Numbered from the stretch's first letter, positions 17,191-24,509 are shown. The stretch is 64,000 nt of DNA from Ectopseudomonas oleovorans (GCF_003052605.1 NZ_QASO01000121.1:1-64000), one strand, 5' to 3'. Numbers and translations are program-made. Notes: generated from the sequence alone by a model not told the origin.

Positions 17191-18088
17191 TCTTACCCAT
17201 GTTCGACATGACCCAGCCCATTGCTTGGCTCCTGGCTTGTTTCGTAGCCTGAAGCGTGGAGAGCGGAAACGGCTTAAGCTGGACGTAACCTATACCCATG
17301 GCGAGGATTCTATCCGTTTCTGGGGACCTGAGCCTCTGGGAGTTGATGATCTTCGTATCCTACAAGGGCTTGTGGCTATGGCCGCAATTTCTGGTGATGG
17401 GGGGCGCGGGATTGTGCTGCGAAACGAAACAGAGTCAGAGGTTGGGCAGCAATTGCGCCTCTTGCTAGACCTCAAGTGGGACGCGGTTGAGAAGGACGCG
17501 ATGGTTGCTAAGGGCAGCTTCCGACAACTGGCCCGGGAACTTGGATATGCCGACGATGGAGGCAGCCAGTTCAAAACTATCCGCGATAGCATCGAGCGAC
17601 TATGGGCAGTATCTGTCATTGTGGAACGTAACGGGCAGCGTCAGGGGTTCCGTATCCTGTCCGATTACGTCAGCGACGACCGGGAAGGTAAGCTGTTTGT
17701 CAGCCTGAACCCTCGATTAGCAGAGGCTGTAATGGGAGAGCGTCCACATACTCGCCTCGACATGACTGAGGTTCGGGCGCTACAGACCGATCCCGCTCGA
17801 TTAATTCATCAGCGATTATCGGGCTGGATTGATGCCGGTAAATCTGGACGCGTAGAACTGGATACCCTTTGCAACTACGTCTGGCCGGACGAAACGAAGA
17901 ACCCCAACACCTTGAAAAAGCGTCGCCAAACGGCCCGAAAAGCGTTGACTGAACTGATTTTAGTGGGCTGGACTGTACATGAATACGCCAAGGGGAAATG
18001 GGAGATTAGGCGGCCAGGGATCAACCATGCCAACCCCCGGCGTGACAGCACCCTTCCCCGGCATAATAGCACCCGTCCCCCGGCATAA
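17180..18088 (+). CDS. repC: IncQ RepC-like replication initiator
   Basis: The 302-residue protein is close to RSF1010 RepC along its length: LTHVRHDPAHCLAPGLFR near the N-terminus, GPEPLGVDDLRILQGLVAMA near 45-65, then ALQTDPARLIHQRLSGWID and TLCNYVWP, two winged-helix regions that bind iterons in the family. The ATG at 17180 lies within the end of repA. The last 17 codons are written in the first iterons of the putative origin, so the C-terminal tail (RRDSTLPRHNSTRPPA) is unusual. In IncQ plasmids RepC opens oriV and recruits the RepA helicase. Confidence 0.9.
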   Translation: MSFDLTHVRHDPAHCLAPGLFRSLKRGERKRLKLDVTYTHGEDSIRFWGPEPLGVDDLRILQGLVAMAAISGDGGRGIVLRNETESEVGQQLRLLLDLKWDAVEKDAMVAKGSFRQLARELGYADDGGSQFKTIRDSIERLWAVSVIVERNGQRQGFRILSDYVSDDREGKLFVSLNPRLAEAVMGERPHTRLDMTEVRALQTDPARLIHQRLSGWIDAGKSGRVELDTLCNYVWPDETKNPNTLKKRRQTARKALTELILVGWTVHEYAKGKWEIRRPGINHANPRRDSTLPRHNSTRPPA

Positions 18089-18121
18089 CAGTATCCCATC
18101 CCCGGCATAACGGTATCCGCT
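18035..18121. repeat. Four iterons of a putative oriV, overlapping the repC 3' end
   Basis: Four direct repeats begin with CCCCGGC at 18035, 18056, 18078 and 18100, giving periods of 21, 22 and 22 bases, with consensus CCCCGGCATAACAGTATCCC. IncQ plasmids have 20-22-bp iterons bound by RepC, so this is the probable origin of the element. The first two and half of the third lie inside repC, which ends at 18088. Confidence 0.8.
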
Positions 18122-18525
18122 CCAATCGCGCAAACGCTTGCAGGACAAGGCTTTCCGGCCTGTTTTGGAAATCGATCCAAGATATTCCAAAGAATATCCA
18201 TCATGCGCGGCATAGCCCGCGCCTTAATGGCGCGTTCATGCCTTGCCAATTCTATCGGCCTCCGGCCGATGTTTTAACGCCAAGAGGGAGGCCGATTTTG
18301 TATGCTCGCCAGGCGCAAACCCTTCTCCTTGGCGTTCAATCCGTCCGAAGGACGACCAAACCGGCCTCATAAGCCCTAGGAGCGTCGATCATAGGCTGAC
18401 AGTGGTGAAGAGGAGGTAATGTCTGAAACGCCTTACAGGGACGCTCAGGAAAGCTGTATTCCCATACATCAGGATAGTAGGCAGTTAAAATCTGGTAGCA
18501 GGCTGAAATGTGTGCGGTTTGTAGA

Positions 18526-18561
18526 TTGTAGTATGTAGTAGCACCATACAACATACTACAA
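18526..18561. repeat. Perfect 11-bp inverted repeat
   Basis: TTGTAGTATGT (18526-18536) and ACATACTACAA (18551-18561) enclose 14 bases. It could be a single-strand initiation hairpin of the ssi type used by IncQ replication or a protein site; the function is not shown. Confidence 0.5.
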
Positions 18562-18864
18562 CGCTACATTCCTATTCGCATATACATTGTGCTTGAAACC
18601 TGTCCGAAGGTGGGCGCGCGGCGCAGCAAAAATGCCTCAACTAATACCGGCCCCAAAAAGTCAATGAAAGGCCGCCAAGTGGGTGGAGTAATAGGTAAGC
18701 CTTTGTAAAGCAGGGAAATGTGTCGGGTTTTCACGTGTTTCATTGACATTTGAGGGGCGGGATTACAAGCAAGGTAGCCACATGAGGTAGCTCACAGGAA
18801 AGCTGTGTTTTTGTGTGTAGTGAATGGCGAGGAAAGTAGTCATCTCAAAACGCTGCTAGACCGC

Positions 18865-18925
18865 TATTTTAGCGCTGCCGAGTCGCTATAAGTGCGCTGT
18901 CATACCGCTGTAAGTGTCGATTTGC
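18865..18925. other. Putative oriT with MOBQ-like nick site
   Basis: TAAGTGCGC at 18889-18897 equals the core of the RSF1010-type nick sequence (TAAGTGCGCCCT, cut after GCG). As in RSF1010, an inverted repeat directly precedes it: TTTTAGCG/CGCTATAA around a 9-base loop (about 18867-18891). A second TAAGTG follows near 18911. No relaxase gene is present in the element, so mobilization would need one in trans. Confidence 0.5.
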
Positions 18926-19165
18926 TCGGAAAAAACGGTTTGCACAGGAATAAACAGGTTACTGCACAGAAATGCACATACCGTACGCGCAAGAATCAAC
19001 GCTGTGGTGCGGGCAGGATAGGTGAAGTTAGCTAACCGGCGGAGCCGATTAACTATCTTCACTTCCCCTTATTCGCCCCGGAGGCGCTCAACGGGTAATC
19101 CTGCTCTGCGAGGCTACCGGCTACCGCCGATTTGTGAGGTGGGTAGAAAACATGGTTGTTGTTTA

Positions 19166-19182
19166 TGCTATCTTTGATATCA
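19166..19182. promoter_or_regulatory. Operator-like dyad TATC-TTT-GATA, copy 2
   Basis: TGCTATCTTTGATATCA is the partner of the dyad at 15922-15938 and lies 31 bases upstream of the RHH gene start. The RHH protein could repress its own promoter and that of the replication operon; this is an inference from position. Confidence 0.5.
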
Positions 19183-19213
19183 TTAGTAGCTAGTGCATCA
19201 AGAAGGTATTAAC

Positions 19214-19405
19214 ATGGCGAATGTACTTGTCCGTAATTTGCCTCCCGAAGTTCACCGGGCGCTAAAAGTGCGTGCGGCGCTTAACGACAGGAGCACTGAT
19301 GCGGAAATACGGGAAATACTGGCAGCGGCAGTGCAACCGCTTGAGCTGGATGTCATTGGTCGAGAAGTTGGATTAAGCGAAAAAGCCAAGACCCCAGCAA
19401 AGTAA
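19214..19405 (+). CDS. FitA/StbC-like ribbon-helix-helix protein (orphan antitoxin or plasmid stability regulator)
   Basis: The 63-residue protein has an N-terminal ribbon-helix-helix DNA-binding fold (ANVLVRNLPPEVHRALKVRA), as in FitA/VapB-type antitoxins and plasmid StbC proteins. AGAAGG lies seven bases upstream. No PIN-domain toxin follows; the next gene is trbJ behind the structured leader. It may therefore act as a regulator rather than half of a toxin-antitoxin pair. An operator-like dyad lies directly upstream. Confidence 0.75.
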   Translation: MANVLVRNLPPEVHRALKVRAALNDRSTDAEIREILAAAVQPLELDVIGREVGLSEKAKTPAK

Positions 19406-19437
19406 GTTTGAGATTGATGCCGTGATTCCACAGAAAA

Positions 19438-19552
19438 AAGGCCGCCTTTCGGCATCGGGCTGGTCAATTACCGATTAGCTGCTTCGGCAGCTTCTCGATG
19501 ACTTTAACGCTTGTATCACAAGCGTTCATTTACTCATCGAGAGGTATTGACC
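19438..19552 (+). ncRNA. Conserved structured 5' leader, copy 2 (ahead of the trb genes)
   Basis: This is the second copy of the leader at 15972-16076. Stems: GGTCAATTACC (19462-19472)/GGTATTGACC (19543-19552), AGCTGC-TTCG-GCAGCT (19477-19492), TCTCGATGA (19493-19501)/TCATCGAGA (19534-19542), and AACGCTTGT/ACAAGCGTT (19506-19526). The outer and third stems abut and enclose the ribosome site GAGAGG (19539-19544), with the trbJ ATG immediately after. The alternative ATCGG (19454-19458)/CCGAT (19471-19475) pairing is also kept. Compared with copy 1, stem sequences change but pairing remains. Confidence 0.6.
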
Positions 19553-20332
19553 ATGCGAAAGAAGAAAATTTTAGCGGCTAAAATTCCAATCCTACCGGTT
19601 GCCTTGGCAACCTCGATTCTCATCACCCTGGTACAGCCTGTACAAGCGGGCATCCCTGTCATCGACGGCACCAACCTGACGCAAAACATCATGTCAGCCC
19701 TGGAAGCCGTTGCGCAGACGGCCAAGCAAATTCAGCAGTACCAAACGCAGTTGCAGCAGTACGAAAACCAACTGCAAAACACGATGGCCCCGGCGGCCCA
19801 CATTTGGGACCAAGCGCAGCGCACCATCAACGATCTGAACCAGGCGACCAACACGCTTGCCTACTACCAGAACCAGCTTGGCAGCCTCGATGCTTACTTA
19901 GGCAAGTTCCAGGACGTGGCCTATTACCGTGGATCGCCTTGCTTCTCGTCTACAGGGTGCAGCGATGCCGAGCGGGCCGCGATGGAAGAAAACCGCCGCT
20001 TGGCGTCCGAATCCCAGAAGCGGGCCAACGACGCACTGTTTAAGGGCCTGGAGCAGCAGCAAGACAACTTGGAAGCCGATGCCCGTCAGCTCACACGCCT
20101 GCAATCTGCCGCTCAAGGTGCAGACGGCCAACTGGCCGCCATTGGCTACGCCAACCAGCTCGCCAGCAACCAAGCCAACCAGCTCCTGCAAATCCGCAGT
20201 TTGCTAATTGCTCAGCAGAATGCCGAAGCGACACGCCTGGCGTCTGAACTGGATGACAGTGCCAGAGGGGAGGCACGAGAAAAGCAGCTTCGTACTTGGG
20301 AATACCAACCCAGCTCAGCAGATCGCTACTAA
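19553..20332 (+). CDS. trbJ: TrbJ-like conjugal transfer protein
   Basis: The 259-residue periplasmic protein has an N-terminal signal sequence (basic MRKKK, hydrophobic core, cleavage after VQA). A long Gln-rich coiled coil follows (residues 45-75 and 155-230), typical of TrbJ/VirB5-like components of P-type secretion systems, where the protein takes part in pilus assembly or mating contact. It ends in WEYQPSSADRY, nearly the same ending as the next gene product. It starts directly after the structured leader. No trbB, trbC-I or relaxase genes accompany it. Confidence 0.85.
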   Translation: MRKKKILAAKIPILPVALATSILITLVQPVQAGIPVIDGTNLTQNIMSALEAVAQTAKQIQQYQTQLQQYENQLQNTMAPAAHIWDQAQRTINDLNQATNTLAYYQNQLGSLDAYLGKFQDVAYYRGSPCFSSTGCSDAERAAMEENRRLASESQKRANDALFKGLEQQQDNLEADARQLTRLQSAAQGADGQLAAIGYANQLASNQANQLLQIRSLLIAQQNAEATRLASELDDSARGEAREKQLRTWEYQPSSADRY

Positions 20333-20344
20333 GGAGGACATAGC

Positions 20345-20581
20345 ATGAAAAGAGCAATTTTCCTTATGCTGGCCGTCACTGCTGTTTTGTTGGCTGGGTG
20401 TGAGGACACACCACCGGAACCCAATAAGGCGACCTGCACCGGCGATGCCTATCAACAGGCCCTTTCCGAGATCAGCAGCGAGGCGAAACGCCAGGCGTTT
20501 GCTGCCGAGTGCGAATCTTTCCAAAAAGCTCAGCAAATGGGTGAATGGGAGTTCAAACCCAGCTCCCCCGACAGATATTGA
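20345..20581 (+). CDS. trbK: TrbK-like entry-exclusion lipoprotein
   Basis: The 78-residue protein has a lipoprotein signal ending in the lipobox LLAGC (Cys19), and its position between trbJ and trbL matches IncP TrbK, which blocks entry of a second plasmid. A CTAAGGAGG ribosome site precedes the ATG. The C-terminus is WEFKPSSPDRY, matching the TrbJ end at eight of eleven positions. The sequence is short, so the assignment rests mostly on lipobox, size and position. Confidence 0.7.
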   Translation: MKRAIFLMLAVTAVLLAGCEDTPPEPNKATCTGDAYQQALSEISSEAKRQAFAAECESFQKAQQMGEWEFKPSSPDRY

Positions 20582-20592
20582 GGGAGGGCATC

Positions 20593-22245
20593 ATGAAACG
20601 ATTTGTCTTTGGCGGATTGGCTGTGATGGCCGCCGTCATGCTGTCCGATACGGCAATGGCCCAGGAACTGTCCAGCACTAACATCATGGATGATGTGCTG
20701 GACCGCTTTCACGCCGCTGCATCAACATGGGGACCAGCCATTGAAGCCGCTGCCACTCGGTTGTTTTGGACCCTCGTTGTTATCTCGATGGTCTGGACGT
20801 TCGGCATGATGGCGCTGCGCAAGGCCGACATTGGCGAGTTCTTTGCCGAGCTTGTCCGCTTTATCATGTTCACCGGCTTTTTCTGGTGGCTGCTTTCCAA
20901 TGCTACACAGGGAATGAATATCGCCGGAACCATCATCGCTTCATTGCAGCAACTCGGGGCCGAAGCCGGGGGGCTTGGTAGTAGCACGCTTGGGCCATCG
21001 AGCATCCTGGATATGGGATTCGAGCTTTACGATAAGACTGTTGAAGCCACTTCGGAACTGAGCTGGCGACAGTTTCCAACCGCGTTAATGATGGAGCTGA
21101 TGGCTTTGGCCGTGTTGGTGGTTCTGGCACTTATTTCCATCAATCTGCTGCTGTTATTGGCAGCCAGTTGGATACTGCTTTATGCCGGAATTTTCTTCCT
21201 AGGCTTTGGCGGTTCGCGTTGGACTTCAGACATGGCCATCAACTACTACAAAGCCATTCTTGGTTTAGCGGCCCAGTTGTTGGCAATGGTGCTGATCGTT
21301 GCGATTGGTAGGCAGTTTCTTGTTGATTACCACGGCCAAATGCGGGCGGAAAACATGGCAAGCCAGGAGCTGGCCGTCATGTTCGTTATATCCCTGGTCT
21401 TGCTGTTCCTGGTAAACAAGGTTCCCCCAATGATTTCCGGCCTGGTGACAGGAGGTAGTGTCGGTTCTATGGGAGTTGGCTCCTTTGGTGCCGGGGCCGC
21501 CGTGGGGGCTGCGATGACAGCGGCAAGCATGGGAATGGCCGGGGCCAAAATGGCCGGTGCGGCGATGCTGGGAGGTGCGGCAAATAGCGTTGGTGGAGCG
21601 AGTGCCATCAAGGCTGCCTTTACCAAGGCACAGTCCAATATGTCTGGGGGGGACATGCCAAGTTTCGGCGGTGGTGGCTCTGGTGATACCGGCGGTGGCT
21701 GGGGTAGTGGCGACACGGGCAGCGATAATGTGAGCACAGGTGATACCCCGTTTGCTCAGGCGGCGGGCTTTGCCAGTTCTTCACCGTCTGGCAGCTCTGG
21801 CTCTTCAGGTGGTGGCTTTCGCAGGGCGGCTTCCTTGGTGGCTGGTACGGCGGGTGAGCTGGCTAAAGGGGCTGGGTCCAAGATGGCTGGGAAGTTTCAG
21901 GACAAAGTAAACCAGACTGCCGGCGGTCGTTTGGCGTCCTCGATCCGCGAAAGCATGGAGCCGAAGGGCGATAGCAATGCCGGGGCGGACAGTGCTTCAC
22001 CGTCGTTCGATAGCGATAGCTTGAGCGGTGGAAGCGGCGGCTGGGTAAACCAATCAGGCGGCTTTGATGCTCTGTCCAGCGAGGACCAGGACAAGGCCCG
22101 CCAATCACACGCTGAGTGGCAAGCACGCGATCCGGAAAAGCACACCTTCGACGTTGGGGACTACGTTTCGTATGCCCAGGAACGCCAGCAGGAGCGTAAC
22201 GAAGAGGTTGCCAGCTTTGTGAACCGAGGCCCACAGGCCACGTAA
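20593..22245 (+). CDS. trbL: TrbL-like inner-membrane conjugation protein
   Basis: The 550-residue protein has a signal sequence, then five to six transmembrane segments up to about residue 275 (including LWWLL-type aromatics and LLLLLAASWILLYAGIFFLGFGG). A Gly/Ser/Ala-rich tail makes up the second half, as in TrbL/VirB6 proteins that form part of the inner-membrane channel. GGGAGGG precedes the ATG. Two tail motifs, TPFAQAAGFAS and EVASFVNR, recur in the next small protein. The rest of the T4SS is missing from this element. Confidence 0.9.
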   Translation: MKRFVFGGLAVMAAVMLSDTAMAQELSSTNIMDDVLDRFHAAASTWGPAIEAAATRLFWTLVVISMVWTFGMMALRKADIGEFFAELVRFIMFTGFFWWLLSNATQGMNIAGTIIASLQQLGAEAGGLGSSTLGPSSILDMGFELYDKTVEATSELSWRQFPTALMMELMALAVLVVLALISINLLLLLAASWILLYAGIFFLGFGGSRWTSDMAINYYKAILGLAAQLLAMVLIVAIGRQFLVDYHGQMRAENMASQELAVMFVISLVLLFLVNKVPPMISGLVTGGSVGSMGVGSFGAGAAVGAAMTAASMGMAGAKMAGAAMLGGAANSVGGASAIKAAFTKAQSNMSGGDMPSFGGGGSGDTGGGWGSGDTGSDNVSTGDTPFAQAAGFASSSPSGSSGSSGGGFRRAASLVAGTAGELAKGAGSKMAGKFQDKVNQTAGGRLASSIRESMEPKGDSNAGADSASPSFDSDSLSGGSGGWVNQSGGFDALSSEDQDKARQSHAEWQARDPEKHTFDVGDYVSYAQERQQERNEEVASFVNRGPQAT

Positions 22246-22257
22246 GGAGATACCACG

Positions 22258-22524
22258 ATGACACAACGTAATTTCATGGCTGCCCTGGATATGATCGACG
22301 AGGTCCAGGAAGCCCCCACAGAGACGGCTTTTGTGCCGGTTGTCGAACCAACAACCGAGGGAGAGAAAGACGCTGAGGCGGAGATTGCAGCCTTTGTGAA
22401 CCGCCCGAACCCGACTGGTAGGGTGGAAGCATCGAGCAGCACACGCATTAGCAATGATGCAGTGGTTGGAACTGGGAAAACCCCGTTTTCAGAAGCTGCC
22501 GGGTTTTCCAGTACCGGGCTTTAA
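22258..22524 (+). CDS. Small protein sharing motifs with the TrbL tail
   Basis: The 88-residue acidic protein has no signal or membrane segment. Its middle has EIAAFVNR, close to EVASFVNR at the TrbL C-terminus, and its end is TPFSEAAGFSS, close to TPFAQAAGFAS in the TrbL tail; the order of the two motifs is reversed. AAGGAG lies 11 bases upstream of the ATG and the gene follows trbL by 12 bases. It looks like a stand-alone derivative of the TrbL tail. The function is unknown. Confidence 0.65.
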   Translation: MTQRNFMAALDMIDEVQEAPTETAFVPVVEPTTEGEKDAEAEIAAFVNRPNPTGRVEASSSTRISNDAVVGTGKTPFSEAAGFSSTGL

Positions 22525-22531
22525 AAGCACA

Positions 22532-22557
22532 CGGGCCGGTGATGGTGCACCGGCCCG
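22532..22557. repeat. Strong hairpin between two small trb-operon genes
   Basis: CGGGCCGGTG/CACCGGCCCG form a perfect 10-bp stem with a 6-base loop, without a T-run. It may protect the upstream mRNA or reduce read-through. Confidence 0.6.
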
Positions 22558-22591
22558 CATTTCCACATACCACCTGACAGAGAGGTGACAC

Positions 22592-22828
22592 ATGACAGCC
22601 ACGCATAATATCGAAGTTCAGCAAGCAATTCATCAGGCAGCGACCAAGCTGTCCGCCCTGAAGTTCATCGACCAGGAAACCGCCCGGCAGATTTCACCCG
22701 TCGCGGAAGCGGTCGCCAATATGTTCACGATCCTGTACTACCAAGCCGAGACTGGTCGAGCGACGCAGGAGGACTTCCAGGAGGCGTTAGCCACTATCCG
22801 GCAGGCGACAGAATATGATGAACGTTAA
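22592..22828 (+). CDS. Small protein of unknown function, last gene of the trb group
   Basis: The 78-residue, mostly helical soluble protein is preceded by GAGAGGTG. It has no recognisable motif. Its position at the end of the trbJ-trbK-trbL series, on the same strand, suggests a transfer or stability role, but nothing in the sequence proves it. Confidence 0.6.
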   Translation: MTATHNIEVQQAIHQAATKLSALKFIDQETARQISPVAEAVANMFTILYYQAETGRATQEDFQEALATIRQATEYDER

Positions 22829-22868
22829 GACAGAACGAGTAACGAGGAAGATTTGATCCTCTGATTTC

Positions 22869-23282
22869 CTATCGCCCACGACTTGACCGAATGGCCTTGG
22901 CCAGTCGGTCAAGTGCATCCCGTTTGCGTATCTCGCATTCCCATATTACAAGAACAGTCCATCCCGACGCTTCCAGCTCGGCACGATTGCGCTCGTCACG
23001 CTCGACGTTGCGAGTTAGCTTCCGTGACCAATACTCCGTGTTGGTCTGAGGACGAGACGCAGCGGCGCAGTTGGGGTGCTGATGCCAAAAGCAGCCATGC
23101 ACGAAAACCACAGTGCGGTATTTCGGGAATACCAAATCAGGCGAGCCAGGCAGGCGCCGGTCATGCAGGAGGTAACGCAGCCCTGCGGCATGAAGGAAGC
23201 GCCGAACAGTCAATTCTGGCTTTGTGTCGCGAGAGCGAACAGCTCGCATTGTGCGGCTGCGTTGCTCCGGCGTCTCCTTCAT
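22869..23282 (-). CDS. vsr: Very short patch repair endonuclease
   Basis: The 137-residue protein nicks next to T:G mismatches made by deamination of 5-methylcytosine. The active-site stretch GSPDLVF (Asp49) and the following VVFVHGCFWHQH with zinc-binding Cys/His residues are intact. In its family it is encoded beside a cytosine-5 DNA methyltransferase; here the methyltransferase is absent and only a truncated DUF4928-like gene remains, so this is the surviving part of a restriction-modification locus. It reads opposite to the trb genes. Confidence 0.93.
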   Translation of the reverse strand: MKETPEQRSRTMRAVRSRDTKPELTVRRFLHAAGLRYLLHDRRLPGSPDLVFPKYRTVVFVHGCFWHQHPNCAAASRPQTNTEYWSRKLTRNVERDERNRAELEASGWTVLVIWECEIRKRDALDRLAKAIRSSRGR

Positions 23283-23294
23283 GCTATTTGGACC

Positions 23295-23888
23295 TTATTG
23301 CTTAAATTCGATTTTCAAGCTCGGGTCTGTTTCGAAGTTTTCGACAATTTCATTATATCGAGTTACAACGTCCCCGACCGCTGTGCGTCGCCCTTCGGCT
23401 GCGAACTTGCCCAACTCGTACAAGTTGAGAGCTACGAACTGTTCAACCTCAAACACGTCTATACGATCACCTAACCCAGCATTCTCAGCCAAGACTTCTG
23501 CGGCTGAAACGCCTCGCGATGTAGTGACAATAATCGGTCGGTGACCGTCATCGATATTGTCGCGGCACCGACCAATAACGGCTTCACCCGGAGCTGTTGT
23601 AACGTGCAATGCGACATCTCCGATAAAGAAATCACCGGCGCGCCCTGACTGTGCGTCCGAAGTGGAAAAGCTATTATGCTCAAAGTTGCCTATTCCCAGA
23701 GCGCAATCAAGCTTGGCTCCCACCAGGTGTTGTAGCACCGCTCCGGCGTACTGCATCCCTGGGGCATTGCGCTGGCGTTCCTCAGCCTGAACGATCATGT
23801 CGCGAACCAAAGTACTGATGGTTGAAGTGAGTGGAAACCAGAAAAATGGGGTTGCAACAAATCCACAGGCGCTTGAGCTCAGATTGCT
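23295..23888 (-). pseudogene. DUF4928-like restriction-associated protein, N-terminus lost
   Basis: The frame is open from immediately after the stop of the gst gene (23889) to 23295. Its recognisable part (ISTLVRDMIVQAEERQRN, then AGAVLQHLVGAKLDCALG) resembles the C-terminal half of DUF4928 proteins, which are found next to cytosine methyltransferases and Vsr in restriction-modification systems. The N-terminal half and the methyltransferase appear to have been removed when the ohr-ohrR-gst cassette arrived. A TTG at 23810 could still start a 171-residue product. The family name is from memory and unverified. Confidence 0.6.
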
Positions 23889-24509
23889 CTAATCGAGTTT
23901 CAACACCAGATCCGGATCGGCCTTGGCCATGGCGCGCTGAAAGGCAGGCCGGGCGGCCAGGCGTTGCAGATAGGCGAGAATGTTCGGATAGGGCGCGAGG
24001 TCGAGCGGTACGAACTGGCGCATGGTGGTGAGCGGAAACGCGGTCATGATGTCGGCGACCGTGAACGTATCGCCGGCAAGCCAGGTGTGCCCCTCGGCGA
24101 GATGGTCGTCGAGCGCCTTGAATCCGCGATCGGCCCGCGCCCGCATCGTCTCCGCCATCGCGCCCTCGGCCATCAGCATCATCATGCTCGGCATCAGCGA
24201 GCCGTTGGCGAAGTGATACCAGTATAGATAGCGGGAGAATGCCGGATCGTCCGCCTTGAGCGTCAACCGGCCTTCACCGTAACGCGCCACCAAGTAGTCG
24301 ATGATGGCACCGGATTCGGCAAGCACCAGATCGCCGTCGGTGATGACCGGGGCGGTGCCGCACGGATGCAGGGCCTTGTACTCCGGCGGCGCCAGCCGGG
24401 TGACCGGATCGCGCTCGTAGCGGACCAGTTCATAAGAGAGTTCAAGCTCCTCGCAGAGCCAGACGATGCGATCCGATTGCGAAACGCCGAGATGGTGAAC
24501 CTTGAGCAT
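23889..24509 (-). CDS. Glutathione S-transferase family protein (element-borne)
   Basis: The 206-residue protein has the thioredoxin-like domain (LAESGAIIDYLVARYG at about 64-79) and a helical C-terminal domain with AGDTFTVADIMTAFP. It is the last gene of an ohr-ohrR-gst operon, so it probably helps detoxify organic peroxides or products of lipid oxidation. AGGAG is seven bases before the ATG. GC content is higher than in the surrounding element. Its stop codon marks the junction with the truncated DUF4928 gene. Confidence 0.85.
   Translation of the reverse strand: MLKVHHLGVSQSDRIVWLCEELELSYELVRYERDPVTRLAPPEYKALHPCGTAPVITDGDLVLAESGAIIDYLVARYGEGRLTLKADDPAFSRYLYWYHFANGSLMPSMMMLMAEGAMAETMRARADRGFKALDDHLAEGHTWLAGDTFTVADIMTAFPLTTMRQFVPLDLAPYPNILAYLQRLAARPAFQRAMAKADPDLVLKLD

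Larger units (their letters stand above)
18122..19165. other. Non-coding control region: origin flank and transfer origin candidates
   Basis: About 1 kb carries no convincing gene on either strand. It contains a short inverted repeat GATATTC-CAAA-GAATATC at 18181-18198 near the iterons, a perfect 11-bp inverted repeat at 18526-18561, and a relaxase nick-site-like sequence at 18889. It also has a hairpin-rich stretch around 19023-19090 with GTGAAGTTAG/CTATCTTCAC-type arms. The layout resembles IncQ plasmids, where oriV and oriT lie outside genes. A mob gene would be expected nearby and is absent. Confidence 0.5.

Noticed and set aside
18035..18121. Iterons as a CRISPR-like or minisatellite repeat
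   Set aside because: Contiguous 21-22-bp units without spacers next to an IncQ-type initiator fit an origin far better.
19214..19405. Complete toxin-antitoxin pair
   Set aside because: Only the RHH protein is present; no PIN or other toxin gene lies on either side.
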